Origin: DASYSL01 sp036003365 | GTDB lineage: Bacteria > Eisenbacteria > RBG-16-71-46 > DASYSL01 | Length of the DNA: 16,482 nucleotides | Assembly: GCA_036003365.1 (NCBI GenBank) | Contig: DASYSL010000170.1 | Location: 1 to 16,482 of the forward strand | Reading direction: 5' to 3' | In this document: positions 1-7,383 of the stretch, in pieces | How the letters are laid out: each line of letters opens with the position of its first letter | How positions within the stretch are numbered: position 1 is the stretch's first letter | Made by a program: the position numbers and the translations under genes | The notes under the pieces: model-generated | What the model was told of the DNA's origin: nothing | Database searches by the model: none | The model's input: only the letters and a program-made list of their open reading frames with translations

Positions 1-1122
1 CTCGAGGGGAACCTCACGCAGTCCCCATCCATCATGATGGAGCAGATCGAAGACGAAATAGACGAGCTTGCTCCCGCGCGGGCTCTTGATGGCGTTCTGC
101 AGCGACTGGAAGTCCGACACGCCGTCGGGGCGCAGGACCACGATTTCGCCGTCGAGCAAGAGCTGGCGTGCCGGCAGGCGCGCCGCCGCCTCGGCCACCG
201 GGATGAAGCGATCGGTCCAGTCCTGACCCGAGCGCGTGAACAAGCGGGCGCGGCCGTCGTCGACGCGCGCGATCACGCGATAGCCGTCGAACTTGATCTC
301 GTGCAGCCACTGATCGCCCGGGGGCACGGCGGTGACGAGCGTGGCCAGCTCGGGCTGCCAGCGCGCCGGCAGCGATTCCCGGCGTGCGCCCGGCAGCTTG
401 GCGACCGAGACGCGCGCGGGCGCGAGGCGCTTCGAGGCGCCGGCCTTCTCGTCCTCGCCGGCGTCGTCCTGCGACTTCTTGGGCGCACGAGCGCGCGTGC
501 GCGGGCGCAGCGCCGCGCGGCGGACGCGCGCGGCCGCTTTCTTCTTCTTGGCGGGCCTGCCCGCGGCGATCTCTTCGATGGACCGCCCGGTGGCGACACT
601 CTCCGGACGCTGGGCCACGATCTCCGCCGCTCTTCCCCGCTTCGCGAATTCGTCCTTCTCTTTGATCAGGAGCCAGTTCTTGCCGTCCTCCGAGCGCGGG
701 CCGACCATGCGCACGAGCATCCATCCGCCGCCCAGCTTCTCGCCTTCGAGGTCGAACTTGAGCCGGCCCTTGCGGTAGCCCTCGCGCGCGTCCTCGCGCG
801 GACGCCACCGCCCGCGATCCCAGAGCAGCACCGGCCCGCCACCGTACTGGCCTTGGGGAATGACGCCCTCGAACTTCCCGTACTCGATGGGATGGTCCTC
901 GGTCTCGACGGCGAGCCGCTTCTGCGCCGGGTCGAAGCTCGGCCCGCGCGGCACCGCCCAGCTCTTCAAGACGCCGTCCAGCTCGAGGCGGAAATCGTAG
1001 TGCAAGCGCGTGGCGTCGTGCTTCTGGATGACGAAGCGCCAGCCCGGCCGCTGTCCCTGGCGCCCGCGCGGCTCGGGCGTGCGGCCGAAGTGGCGCTTCT
1101 CGTGGTAGACGCGAAGGCCCAT
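1..1122 (-). CDS. ligD: ATP-dependent DNA ligase D, N-terminal part (PE and start of ligase domain); truncated by window edge
   Basis: This is the multifunctional ligase of bacterial non-homologous end joining, which trims 3' ends and seals double-strand breaks held by Ku. The frame is open for 374 codons from ATG at 1122 to the left edge. Residues 1-150 form the 3'-phosphoesterase domain: the start matches the family opening (EKRHFGRTPEP), and H35, H41, D43, R45, H77 and Y81 align with the known active-site residues of Pseudomonas LigD PE. A K/A/R-rich linker (about 185-250) follows. The ATP-dependent ligase domain then begins with the nucleotidyl-lysine motif HEIKFDGYR (catalytic K277). The order is PE then ligase; any polymerase domain must lie beyond the edge. 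The gene starts 7 bp after the ku stop with only a weak ribosome site, so it is probably translated together with ku. Assignment is firm; the complete domain set is not visible. Confidence 0.95.
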   Translation of the reverse strand, partial: MGLRVYHEKRHFGRTPEPRGRQGQRPGWRFVIQKHDATRLHYDFRLELDGVLKSWAVPRGPSFDPAQKRLAVETEDHPIEYGKFEGVIPQGQYGGGPVLLWDRGRWRPREDAREGYRKGRLKFDLEGEKLGGGWMLVRMVGPRSEDGKNWLLIKEKDEFAKRGRAAEIVAQRPESVATGRSIEEIAAGRPAKKKKAAARVRRAALRPRTRARAPKKSQDDAGEDEKAGASKRLAPARVSVAKLPGARRESLPARWQPELATLVTAVPPGDQWLHEIKFDGYRVIARVDDGRARLFTRSGQDWTDRFIPVAEAAARLPARQLLLDGEIVVLRPDGVSDFQSLQNAIKSPRGSKLVYFVFDLLHHDGWGLREVPLE

Positions 1123-1129
1123 GCGCGGC

Positions 1130-1999
1130 CTACGAGGCCGAGCGCCGGCGCTTCTCTCCCGCCGGGCGCGCGCGCGTGGCGCGCCTCGGCGCGCGGCTCT
1201 TCTTGGCATGCGCGCTCAGGCTTTCCTTCAAGAGCGGCATCAGGTCCATGACCTCGCCGCCGGCGCGGCGGGCGCGCTTCTCGACTTTGTTCACGATCTC
1301 GTGCGTGTGGCCCGACTTCACCTTCTTCTCGACCAGCGCCATGACGTCGTCGCGGTAGTCGTCCTTGTATTTCTCCGGATCCCACGGCACCGACATGTCG
1401 TTGATCAATCGCTCGGCCATGTTGATCTCGGCCTTGGAAATGGAGCCCGGCCCCTTGGCTTTCTCGGGCGCCACCTCCGACGGCTCGCGCACTTCATAGG
1501 AGTAGCGCAAGAGATCGACGGCCAGCACGGGACCGCGCGGCATCACGGCCGCGAGCCTCTGCCGCGTGCGCAGGACGAGGCGCGCGATGCCGATCTTGCC
1601 CGTCTCGGCGAGAGCCTTGTGGAGCAGCACATATCCCTTGCTGTTCCGTTTCTGCGGCTCCAGGTAGTACGGCGTCTCGAAGAGCACCGGATCGACGTCT
1701 GCGCCATCCACGAATTCCAGGATCTCGATGGTCTGCGTCTGCTCGGGGTGCGCGTTCTTCAGCTCTTCGTCGGTGAGCACGACGAACTCGTCCTTCTCGT
1801 ATTCGTACCCGCGCACGATCTCGTTCCAGGGCACTTCGCGCCCGGTCTTCTTGTTGTAGCGCTTGTAGCCCACGGGAGAGAAATCCTTGCGGTCGAGCAG
1901 CGTGAAGCTGAGATCGTCGGACTCGACGGCCGGGCGGAGAGCGACGGGAATTTCCACCAGGCCGAAGCTCAGGGTGCCGCGCCAGAAGGCACGTGCCAT
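1130..1999 (-). CDS. ku: Ku protein, bacterial NHEJ DNA-end-binding homodimer
   Basis: Ku encircles broken DNA ends and recruits LigD in non-homologous end joining. The 289-residue product has the usual bacterial Ku length and opening (MARAFWRGTLSFGLVEIPV), followed by the core beta-barrel/bridge region with family-typical stretches (VGYKRYNKKTGREVPW near 43-60; KGYVLLHKAL; FVDGADVDPVLFETPYYLEP). The C-terminal 25 residues are strongly basic (R/K-rich), as in Ku proteins that use the tail for DNA contact and LigD recruitment. The start at 1999 was chosen over an in-frame upstream ATG (2065) because a strong AAGGAGGT lies 6 nt before it (2006-2013) and the homologous N-terminus begins there. 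ligD follows after 7 bp in the same direction. A sigma-54-like promoter sits upstream (2042-2058). Confidence 0.97.
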   Translation of the reverse strand: MARAFWRGTLSFGLVEIPVALRPAVESDDLSFTLLDRKDFSPVGYKRYNKKTGREVPWNEIVRGYEYEKDEFVVLTDEELKNAHPEQTQTIEILEFVDGADVDPVLFETPYYLEPQKRNSKGYVLLHKALAETGKIGIARLVLRTRQRLAAVMPRGPVLAVDLLRYSYEVREPSEVAPEKAKGPGSISKAEINMAERLINDMSVPWDPEKYKDDYRDDVMALVEKKVKSGHTHEIVNKVEKRARRAGGEVMDLMPLLKESLSAHAKKSRAPRRATRARPAGEKRRRSAS

Positions 2000-2041
2000 G
2001 GGAAGACCTCCTTGAAGTGGCTCGTTGCTTGCAAGGAGTCG

Positions 2042-2058
2042 TGCAGAAGACGTGCCGT
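2042..2058 (-). promoter_or_regulatory. candidate sigma-54 promoter of ku-ligD
   Basis: Read on the minus strand the site is CGGCACG-TCTT-CTGCA. It has the invariant GG-N10-GC geometry (-24 GG at 2056-2055, -12 GC at 2044-2043) and 10 of 12 matches to TGGCACG-N4-TTGCW. The start would fall near 2031, about 30 nt before the ku ATG. No convincing sigma-70 -35/-10 pair was seen between 2000 and 2160 on this strand. A single match of this quality can occur by chance; three similar sites elsewhere in the window raise its credibility. Confidence 0.35.
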
Positions 2059-2164
2059 CCGCCACCCGGGGAACCCTGAATGAGCTTGGTTTCGGAAGCG
2101 ATTGCAGGAACGAAGCTTTTCTCGAATTTCCGCGCCCGCGTGTCGGCCGGCGCGTCCGCCTGCC

Positions 2165-2195
2165 TTGACAGCGGGAAAGTCTTACACCCCATGAT
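2165..2195 (+). promoter_or_regulatory. possible sigma-70 promoter for the lipoprotein/L,D-transpeptidase operon
   Basis: A perfect TTGACA (-35) is at 2165-2170. The best -10 candidates 17-19 bp downstream (CCCATG at 2188, CATGAT at 2190) are poor, so only half of the promoter is well supported. It lies 50-80 bp before the lipoprotein ATG, a suitable distance. Confidence 0.35.
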
Positions 2196-2245
2196 GACTT
2201 TCGTACATGCCCGCGGCCCCTCGCCGTGGCGCGTCAGGAGGCATC

Positions 2246-2620
2246 ATGGAGGGCACGCGAAGCTTTCGAAGGGTAGCCGCTCTCGTGTTGGCCGTGCTCG
2301 TGCTCGGTTGCACGTCGAACCGCAGGACGACGACCGAGCGCACCGAGTTCGAGAACTCGAGCGCGCGCCGTCTGGAGGCCGCCCGGCAAGGGCTCGACAG
2401 CCTGGCCCAAGAGCTGCGCATCCGCAGCGACACGGCCCGCGTGGACCTGCGCCAGGAGCTCGACAGCCTGAGCGTGGCGCGCGACGTGGCGGCCCGCAAG
2501 CTGGACACGCTCAAAACGGCGGAGTCCCAGCGCTGGCAGGAGATCAAGGGCGAGATGTCCGGTCTCCTCTCGGCCATCGAGACGCGCACCGACAGCCTGC
2601 GTGCGCGCATGCACCGCTGA
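2246..2620 (+). CDS. small coiled-coil lipoprotein
   Basis: A 124-residue protein with a lipoprotein signal: basic n-region (RSFRR), hydrophobic stretch ALVLAVLVLG, then the lipobox cysteine at about residue 22 followed by TSN. After a short Thr-rich linker the rest (about residues 35-124) is charged and helical with leucine-spaced heptads (QGLDSLAQEL, QELDSLSVA, RKLDTLKTAE), so it should form a long coiled coil or helical bundle tethered to a membrane by lipid. I recognise no named family. The start at 2246 is set by AGGAGG at 2236-2241; an in-frame upstream ATG at 2207 would spoil the signal peptide. The next gene starts 16 bp downstream, so the two form an operon, suggesting a cell-wall or envelope-spacing role. 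Unlike Braun's lipoprotein, it ends in ...RMHR with no C-terminal lysine. Confidence 0.85.
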   Translation: MEGTRSFRRVAALVLAVLVLGCTSNRRTTTERTEFENSSARRLEAARQGLDSLAQELRIRSDTARVDLRQELDSLSVARDVAARKLDTLKTAESQRWQEIKGEMSGLLSAIETRTDSLRARMHR

Positions 2621-2636
2621 CACGGGAGGCCCGCGC

Positions 2637-4352
2637 ATGAGCGCACGCCGCTCTTTTGCCTTCATCGTCGTTCTCTTGGTTCTGGCTCTCGGTGTCTGGT
2701 GGCTGTATCAAGGCGTACAGGCGCGCACGCCCGTCGCCAAGGTGCAGCGTCAGGTGGGCGTGCTCGTCCAGCGCAAGAGCGTCCATCTCCCCGGCACGAG
2801 TGGTGCGGAAGCTTCGCAGAACTGGTCTCTGGTGCGGGAGTTCTATCGTCGACGCGGCGCCAAGCCGGCATGGACGGACGGGCGTGGTCCGCTCGATGTG
2901 TCGGGGCAGCTCGTGCAGCTCATCCAGGCGAGCGGCCGCAGCGGGCTCTCTCCCGCCGACTACGATCCGCAAGGCCTCGGGCAAGACATCGATAAGCTGA
3001 AGAATGTGCCGGTCACCGAGTCGCCCGCCGCAGCTGATCTCGCGGCCCTCGACGTTCGGTCCACCTACACGTACTTCCGCATGGCGAACCATCTCGTGAA
3101 CGGACACGTGCCGCCGCGCTCACTCGATCCCGACTGGCGGACCACGCCGCGCGCCGCGAACCTCGCGGCCAATCTCGAGAACGCGATCCGCGCCCATCGG
3201 GTGCAGGACGGGCTCGCAGCACTCGAGCCCAAAGACCCGGCGTATGCGCGCCTGCAGCAAGCGTGGGACCAGTACGCGCGCATCGTGCAGGCCGGCGGGT
3301 GGCCCACGATTCCTGGCGGGCGCCCCATGCGTCCCGGCGAGAGCGGCGCCCGCGTCACCGCTCTGGTGCAGCGCCTCACGGCAGGCCAAGATCTGCGCGG
3401 TGCGGCACCCGCGTCGTACGACGCCACGGTGGGTGACGCAGTGCGCCACTTCCAGTCACGCCATGGCATCCAGCCCACGGGCATCGTGGACACGGCCACG
3501 CTGGCCGCGCTCAATGTGCCGGCGGGCTCGAGACTGCGTCAGATCCAGCTCAATCTCGAGCGCTGGCACTGGCTGCCGCAGGACCTGGGCGACCGCTACA
3601 TCATCGTCAACATTCCGGATTACCGCTTGGACGTGGTCGAAGGCGGACGCTCGGTCATGTCGATGGCCGTCGTCGTGGGCAAGCGCATGAGTCCCACGCC
3701 CATGTTCAGCGACAAGGCGGTGGCCATCGAGGTGAACCCCTACTGGAACGTGCCCATGAGCATCGCCAAGGCCGAGATCGCGCCCAAAGTGGCCGCCGAT
3801 CCCGCCTATCTCGATCGCTCGCACTTGCACGTGCTCTCGAAACCGGGACAGGGCGGCGAAGAAGTGGACGCAAGCAACGTCGACTGGAACGACACGTCGG
3901 CCGACGTCTCGTACGCCATTCGCCAGGATCCGGGCCCCGACAATCCGCTCGGCCGCATCAAGATCGCGCTGCCCAACGAGTACGACGTCTATCTGCATGA
4001 CACGCCCGCTGGGCAGCTCTTCAGCGCCAAGGATCGCGATTTCAGCCATGGCTGCATCCGCGTCGAAAAGCCGCTCGACCTCGCGACCTACTTGTTGCGC
4101 GGAAGCTCCGAGGGCTCGCCCGAGCACTTGCAGGAGCTCATCGCCAGCGGCGAGAACCACTGGATCGCCATCAAGAACCCGGAGCCCGTGCACATCCTCT
4201 ACTGGACCGCGTGGGTGGATCCCGACGGCACGGTGCAGTTCCGAAACGATGTCTACGGACACGACCAGCGCCTGGATCAGGCGTTGCGTCTCGGCGTCGT
4301 CTCCCAGTTCGAGATCAATCCCCAGCCCGAGCAACAACCGGCCGGGCCATAA
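2637..4352 (+). CDS. L,D-transpeptidase, YcbB/LdtD type
   Basis: This is a peptidoglycan cross-linking enzyme that forms 3-3 (mDAP-mDAP) links or related attachments in the periplasm. The 571-residue product has an N-terminal signal anchor (residues 6-24), a family-typical scaffold domain (about 55-200, including the FYRRRGAKPAW and LSPADYDPQGL stretches), a PG_binding_1 domain (about 232-298) and a YkuD catalytic domain (about 319-490). The catalytic signature is complete: H454, then SHGCIRVE with H471 and nucleophile C473, at the usual 16-residue spacing from H454 to the Ser. The start at 2637 is supported by GGGAGG at 2624-2629 and gives a clean membrane anchor; an in-frame ATG at 2601 lies inside the previous gene. 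The gene is second in an operon with a coiled-coil lipoprotein and ends at a hairpin terminator. The domain order matches LdtD/YcbB rather than the short ErfK/YbiS type. Confidence 0.95.
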   Translation: MSARRSFAFIVVLLVLALGVWWLYQGVQARTPVAKVQRQVGVLVQRKSVHLPGTSGAEASQNWSLVREFYRRRGAKPAWTDGRGPLDVSGQLVQLIQASGRSGLSPADYDPQGLGQDIDKLKNVPVTESPAAADLAALDVRSTYTYFRMANHLVNGHVPPRSLDPDWRTTPRAANLAANLENAIRAHRVQDGLAALEPKDPAYARLQQAWDQYARIVQAGGWPTIPGGRPMRPGESGARVTALVQRLTAGQDLRGAAPASYDATVGDAVRHFQSRHGIQPTGIVDTATLAALNVPAGSRLRQIQLNLERWHWLPQDLGDRYIIVNIPDYRLDVVEGGRSVMSMAVVVGKRMSPTPMFSDKAVAIEVNPYWNVPMSIAKAEIAPKVAADPAYLDRSHLHVLSKPGQGGEEVDASNVDWNDTSADVSYAIRQDPGPDNPLGRIKIALPNEYDVYLHDTPAGQLFSAKDRDFSHGCIRVEKPLDLATYLLRGSSEGSPEHLQELIASGENHWIAIKNPEPVHILYWTAWVDPDGTVQFRNDVYGHDQRLDQALRLGVVSQFEINPQPEQQPAGP

Positions 4353-4369
4353 GCACCGGGCCATAAGCA
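4342..4369 (+). repeat. perfect 14-bp tandem duplication over the L,D-transpeptidase stop codon
   Basis: The unit CCGGGCCATAAGCA occurs twice without mismatch at 4342-4355 and 4356-4369. The first copy contains the last codons and TAA stop of the transpeptidase gene; the second lies just before the terminator stem. It looks like a recent slippage duplication. Confidence 0.9.
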
Positions 4370-4371
4370 AA

Positions 4372-4399
4372 AGAGGCGGGCCCTTTCGGGTCCGCCTCT
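4372..4399. terminator. bidirectional intrinsic terminator between convergent genes
   Basis: A 12-bp stem, AGAGGCGGGCCC (4372-4383) with GGGTCCGCCTCT (4388-4399), closes a TTTC loop with one G-T type mismatch. It lies 20 bp after the transpeptidase stop and 35 bp after the stop of the opposing small gene. On the minus strand the stem is followed by a T-rich stretch (TTTTGCTT). It probably serves both genes. Confidence 0.8.
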
Positions 4400-4433
4400 C
4401 GTTCATCCTTCCGAGTCGCAGCTCGGAGCCTCT

Positions 4434-4583
4434 TCAGACCACGCGCCGGCCCTGGATCAACCGAATCAGCACCGCCGCGATGGCGAGGAGAAGCAGTACG
4501 TGGATGAAGCCGCCCAGGGTGTAATTGGTCACCAGTCCGAGCAACCACAGGACGGCGAGAATGACGGCAATGGTCCAAAGCAT
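4434..4583 (-). CDS. lmo0937/DUF5670-family small membrane protein
   Basis: A 49-residue protein that closely follows the lmo0937 family pattern: MLWTIAVILAVLWLLGLVT, then YTLGGFIH, a second hydrophobic segment, and the ending LIQGRRVV. Two membrane-spanning helices (about 3-19 and 25-43) are joined by a short polar turn, and the C-terminus is basic. The molecular function of the family is unknown; members often occur as single stress-associated genes in soil bacteria. The start at 4583 has AAAGGAG (4591-4597) 7 nt upstream; a longer reading frame from 4643 would add 20 polar residues absent from the family. It is monocistronic, convergent with the transpeptidase gene, and preceded by the best sigma-54 promoter in the window. 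Confidence 0.88.
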   Translation of the reverse strand: MLWTIAVILAVLWLLGLVTNYTLGGFIHVLLLLAIAAVLIRLIQGRRVV

Positions 4584-4669
4584 GACTGCGCTCCTTTCAG
4601 GACACCTCTTGTGATGTCCTCGATCCGAACGACGACCCGGCACTCCTTGCCGAAGTCACCCGGGGTAAA

Positions 4670-4685
4670 AGCAGGTCCCGTGCCA
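4670..4685 (-). promoter_or_regulatory. sigma-54 promoter of the DUF5670 gene
   Basis: The minus strand reads TGGCACG-GGAC-CTGCT: the -24 element is a full match, the -12 element is one base off, and spacing is exact (GG-N10-GC; GG at 4684-4683, GC at 4672-4671), so 11 of 12 consensus positions match. The predicted start is near 4660, about 75 nt before the ATG. A short dyad (GTGCG-N3-CGCAC, 4712-4724 on the plus strand) about 30 bp upstream could be an activator site, although classical enhancers lie farther away. Confidence 0.6.
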
Positions 4686-4799
4686 TTCGGGCTTGGGACA
4701 CCGCGAGTGCTTGTGCGGAGCGCACTTAGAAAAATTGTTCAGCCTGGGTATGGGGTATTTCCTGGAATTTTCTGCGTTTCTTACACGCCGGCACGTCGA

Positions 4800-4829
4800 T
4801 TGAATCGCGGCTCGGGGCCGCGCTACATT
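4800..4829 (+). promoter_or_regulatory. candidate promoter of the NCS1 transporter with a dyad in the spacer
   Basis: TTGAAT (4800-4805) and TACATT (4824-4829) are each 4/6 matches to sigma-70 elements, 18 bp apart. The start would be near 4836, about 24 nt before the ATG. The spacer is almost filled by a perfect inverted repeat, CGCGGC-N5-GCCGCG (4806-4822), the geometry expected for an operator of a spacer-binding repressor or MerR-type regulator. This is inference from position and symmetry only. Confidence 0.4.
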
Positions 4830-4859
4830 CGCCGTCCACCCCCCGCCCGAAAGGAACGC

Positions 4860-6338
4860 ATGAAGGCGTCGCAGCGAGAGCTTCCCGACGGACGGGTCGA
4901 GCTGGTCGACACCGCCCTCGTCGAATCGAGCCCGCTCTACAATCCCGACCTCGCGCCCGTCCCCCTCTCCCGCCGCCGCTGGACGACCTACAACTATGCG
5001 GCGCTGTGGATCTCGATGGCGCACTGCATCCCGACCTACATGCTGGCGTCGGGGCTCATGACCGCGGGCATGAGCTGGAAGCAGGCTCTGTTCACCATCC
5101 TGCTCGGCAACACCATCGTGCTGGTGCCCATCCTGCTCAACTCGCATCCGGGGACCAAGTACGGCATTCCCTTCCCGGTGTTCGCACGCGCCGCCTACGG
5201 CACCGCCGGCTCCAACCTGCCGGCGCTCATGCGCGCTCTCGTGGCCTGCGGCTGGTTCGGCATCCAGGCGTGGATCGGTGGCGAGGCGCTGCAGACCTTC
5301 TTCACCGCCATCCACCCCGCATGGCCCGGGCTCCTGGGCTCGGGCTTCGGCGGCCACACCACGACCGAGTGGATCTCGTTCCTTCTCTTCTGGGGATTGA
5401 ACATTTGGATCGTGTACCGGGGCATGGATCTGTTGCGCAAGGTCGAGAACTGGGCCGCGCCTTACGTCCTCGTGGTCACGGTGCTCCTCCTGGTGTGGGC
5501 GGTGCGCGCCGCGCACGGCGTCGGCCCCTTGCTCTCGCATCCAGGCAAGTTCGCGACGTGGAGCGAATTCATGCCCGTGTTCTGGCCGTCGCTCACCGCC
5601 ATGATCGGCTTCTGGGCGACGCTCTCGCTCAACATGCCCGACTTCACACGCTTCGGGCGCAGCCAGAAGGATCAGGTGGTGGGCCAGACGGTCGCCTTGC
5701 CCACCACCATGTTCGCCTTCGCCGCCATGGGAGTGCTGATCACGAGCGCGAGCGCCATTCTCTACGGGGAGCCGATCTGGGATCCGGTCAAGCTCGTGGG
5801 CAAGTTCCACGACCCGTGGATCGTCGGCTTCGCCATGTTCTCGATCGTGATCGCCACGCTGGCGGTGAACATCGCGGCCAACGTGGTGTCGCCGGCCAAC
5901 GACTTCGCCAACGCGCTGCCACGCCACATCAGCTTCAAGACCGGCGGCCTCATCACCGGGTTGATCGGCATCGCCATGCAGCCCTGGCGCCTGCTCGCCG
6001 ATCCAAGCGGCTACATCTTCACCTGGCTCGTGGGCTATTCGGGCGGGCTGGGCTCGATCGCCGGTGTGCTCATCGCCGACTACTGGATCGTGCGGCGGCG
6101 CCGGCTCGATCTCGCCGACCTCTATCTGCCCGACGGCGTGTACGGGCGCTGGAGCGCGCCCGCCGTGATCGCGACCCTCGTGGGCTGCGCTCTGGCCTGG
6201 GGCGGTCTCGTGATCCCGGCGCTGCGCCCGCTCTACGACTACGCGTGGTTCGTGGGCTTCTTCGCCGCCGGCCTCGTGTATCTGGCGCTGCGCCGGCCGG
6301 CGCGACTGCCTTCCCCCGTGGCCGAAGCCGCGTCCTAG
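4860..6338 (+). CDS. NCS1-family nucleobase/hydantoin/allantoin:cation symporter
   Basis: An inner-membrane secondary transporter of the NCS1 family (Mhp1, PucI and cytosine/uracil permease relatives), with the LeuT fold and about 12 membrane helices in 492 residues, the normal length. Family landmarks are the N-terminal LYNPDLAPVPLSRRRWTTYNYAALWISMA region, the substrate-site helix GWFGIQAWIGGEAL (W and Q correspond to Mhp1 W117 and Q121), and NIAANVVSPANDFANALP with the conserved Asn residues of the region holding Mhp1 N318. The start at 4860 has AAAGGAA just upstream and matches homologous N-termini; the frame is open further upstream, but that part lacks homologous character. Substrate cannot be read from sequence: allantoin, hydantoins, uracil, cytosine or thiamine-type substrates are all possible. 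No catabolic genes adjoin it. Its stop is 4 bp from the stop of the convergent MEMO gene, with no terminator between. Confidence 0.93.
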   Translation: MKASQRELPDGRVELVDTALVESSPLYNPDLAPVPLSRRRWTTYNYAALWISMAHCIPTYMLASGLMTAGMSWKQALFTILLGNTIVLVPILLNSHPGTKYGIPFPVFARAAYGTAGSNLPALMRALVACGWFGIQAWIGGEALQTFFTAIHPAWPGLLGSGFGGHTTTEWISFLLFWGLNIWIVYRGMDLLRKVENWAAPYVLVVTVLLLVWAVRAAHGVGPLLSHPGKFATWSEFMPVFWPSLTAMIGFWATLSLNMPDFTRFGRSQKDQVVGQTVALPTTMFAFAAMGVLITSASAILYGEPIWDPVKLVGKFHDPWIVGFAMFSIVIATLAVNIAANVVSPANDFANALPRHISFKTGGLITGLIGIAMQPWRLLADPSGYIFTWLVGYSGGLGSIAGVLIADYWIVRRRRLDLADLYLPDGVYGRWSAPAVIATLVGCALAWGGLVIPALRPLYDYAWFVGFFAAGLVYLALRRPARLPSPVAEAAS

Positions 6339-6342
6339 AAAC

Positions 6343-7383
6343 TCAGTCGCCGCCGCGCGTCAAGGCGACGGCCGGATAGCCGACGAAGTGAAACGGATTG
6401 GCGGGCGCGGTCTCGCCGAGACCGCGATCGCGCACCGGGAGCTCGGGCGCGTCGATCGACGTCGAGTAGGCGATGGCATGCGCCCGTGCCGTTCCGCCCG
6501 CGAGGCGTGACACGAGCAGCACGCCAAAGGGAATCGAGAACCGTCCGCACCAGGTGACGCGGTAACGCTCCGGACGCGCGGGATCGACGAACGTCTCGTA
6601 CAAAGCGCGCGCCTTCTCGTCACTCACGGGACCGCTCAGCGGGCCGCGCAAGATCGCGAGATCGCGCGCCACCGCCTGAGCGTGGGCCTCCTCGCCGCCC
6701 AGACCGAAGCCCACGTGACCGAAGTCCGAGCCGTAATGGACGGCGTCGGCCGAGACGGCCACGGCCACGTCGTTCGCGCCGGCGAGCGCATCCGCCAGAT
6801 GGTCGGCGAGCTCCACCAGGCGATCGAACGGGGCTTCCGGAATCAGAATGGGCACGATCTCGCGCTCGGGGTTGCCGTGCGCGAGCCAGTAGACGAGCGC
6901 TTCGACCGAGTGCTCCGAATCGTGCATGGCCGCGTCCTGGACCACATCCGCGGGCGGCAGCGACGCCAGGAGCTTCTCGCGCCAGCCGCTGATCGCAATG
7001 GAGCCTGAAGGCGTGCGCCAAGAGCGATACGGATCGAAGACCAGACGCCCGCGCTCGCCGAAGCGGCGATAGCGATGGAACACGCCGATGAGCACCACCG
7101 TGCGCGCGGTGACGAGCGGGATCACTTGCCGGTAGACACGCGCGGCATACAGATAGTCGTCGTGCGGACAGATCATGCCGAGCACGCCGGGCGCCGGCGC
7201 CACCCCGAGCGCGGTCGGCGCGGGCGGGCTCGTCGAAAGCTCCCACGCCAGGCTCATCTGCTCAGCGTTGGACGCGAAGCCCACCGCGTCCTTCTGCCCG
7301 CGCTCGTCGAGATCGCGCGACGGAATGTCCATCTCGCTCCGCACCTGCTCGAGACTTGGGGGCACGGCCGGAGCGGCGCTCAT
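6343..7383 (-). CDS. amrB: MEMO1-family protein (AmmeMemoRadiSam system protein B-like)
   Basis: A 346-residue member of the MEMO/extradiol-dioxygenase-like fold. Residues that align with the human MEMO1 metal site are present: H74 in the PHDDY motif (usually PHAGY), H103 in GVFHRY, and C279 in TWCGR. The supporting motifs DSEHSVEAL (155-163, cf. EHSLE) and SADAVHYGSDF (211-221, cf. SSDxxHWG) are also present. Human MEMO1 binds iron or copper; the bacterial role is not settled. The start at 7383 overlaps the stop of the upstream histidine phosphatase as ATGA (7380-7383), implying translational coupling. The longer open frame running back to 7878 is antisense-like shadow in the phosphatase gene and was not used. 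No AMMECR1 or radical SAM partner is adjacent, unlike typical AmmeMemoRadiSam loci. The N-terminal 60 residues are an extension of unclear role. Confidence 0.88.
   Translation of the reverse strand: MSAAPAVPPSLEQVRSEMDIPSRDLDERGQKDAVGFASNAEQMSLAWELSTSPPAPTALGVAPAPGVLGMICPHDDYLYAARVYRQVIPLVTARTVVLIGVFHRYRRFGERGRLVFDPYRSWRTPSGSIAISGWREKLLASLPPADVVQDAAMHDSEHSVEALVYWLAHGNPEREIVPILIPEAPFDRLVELADHLADALAGANDVAVAVSADAVHYGSDFGHVGFGLGGEEAHAQAVARDLAILRGPLSGPVSDEKARALYETFVDPARPERYRVTWCGRFSIPFGVLLVSRLAGGTARAHAIAYSTSIDAPELPVRDRGLGETAPANPFHFVGYPAVALTRGGD

Noticed and set aside
34..1251. 405-codon plus-strand open frame over ligD and the ku end
   Set aside because: Antisense of well-conserved LigD and Ku coding sequence; no ribosome site or family pattern.
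2605..2620. Braun-type covalent anchoring of the lipoprotein to peptidoglycan
   Set aside because: The protein ends in Arg, not Lys, so the known linkage chemistry does not apply.
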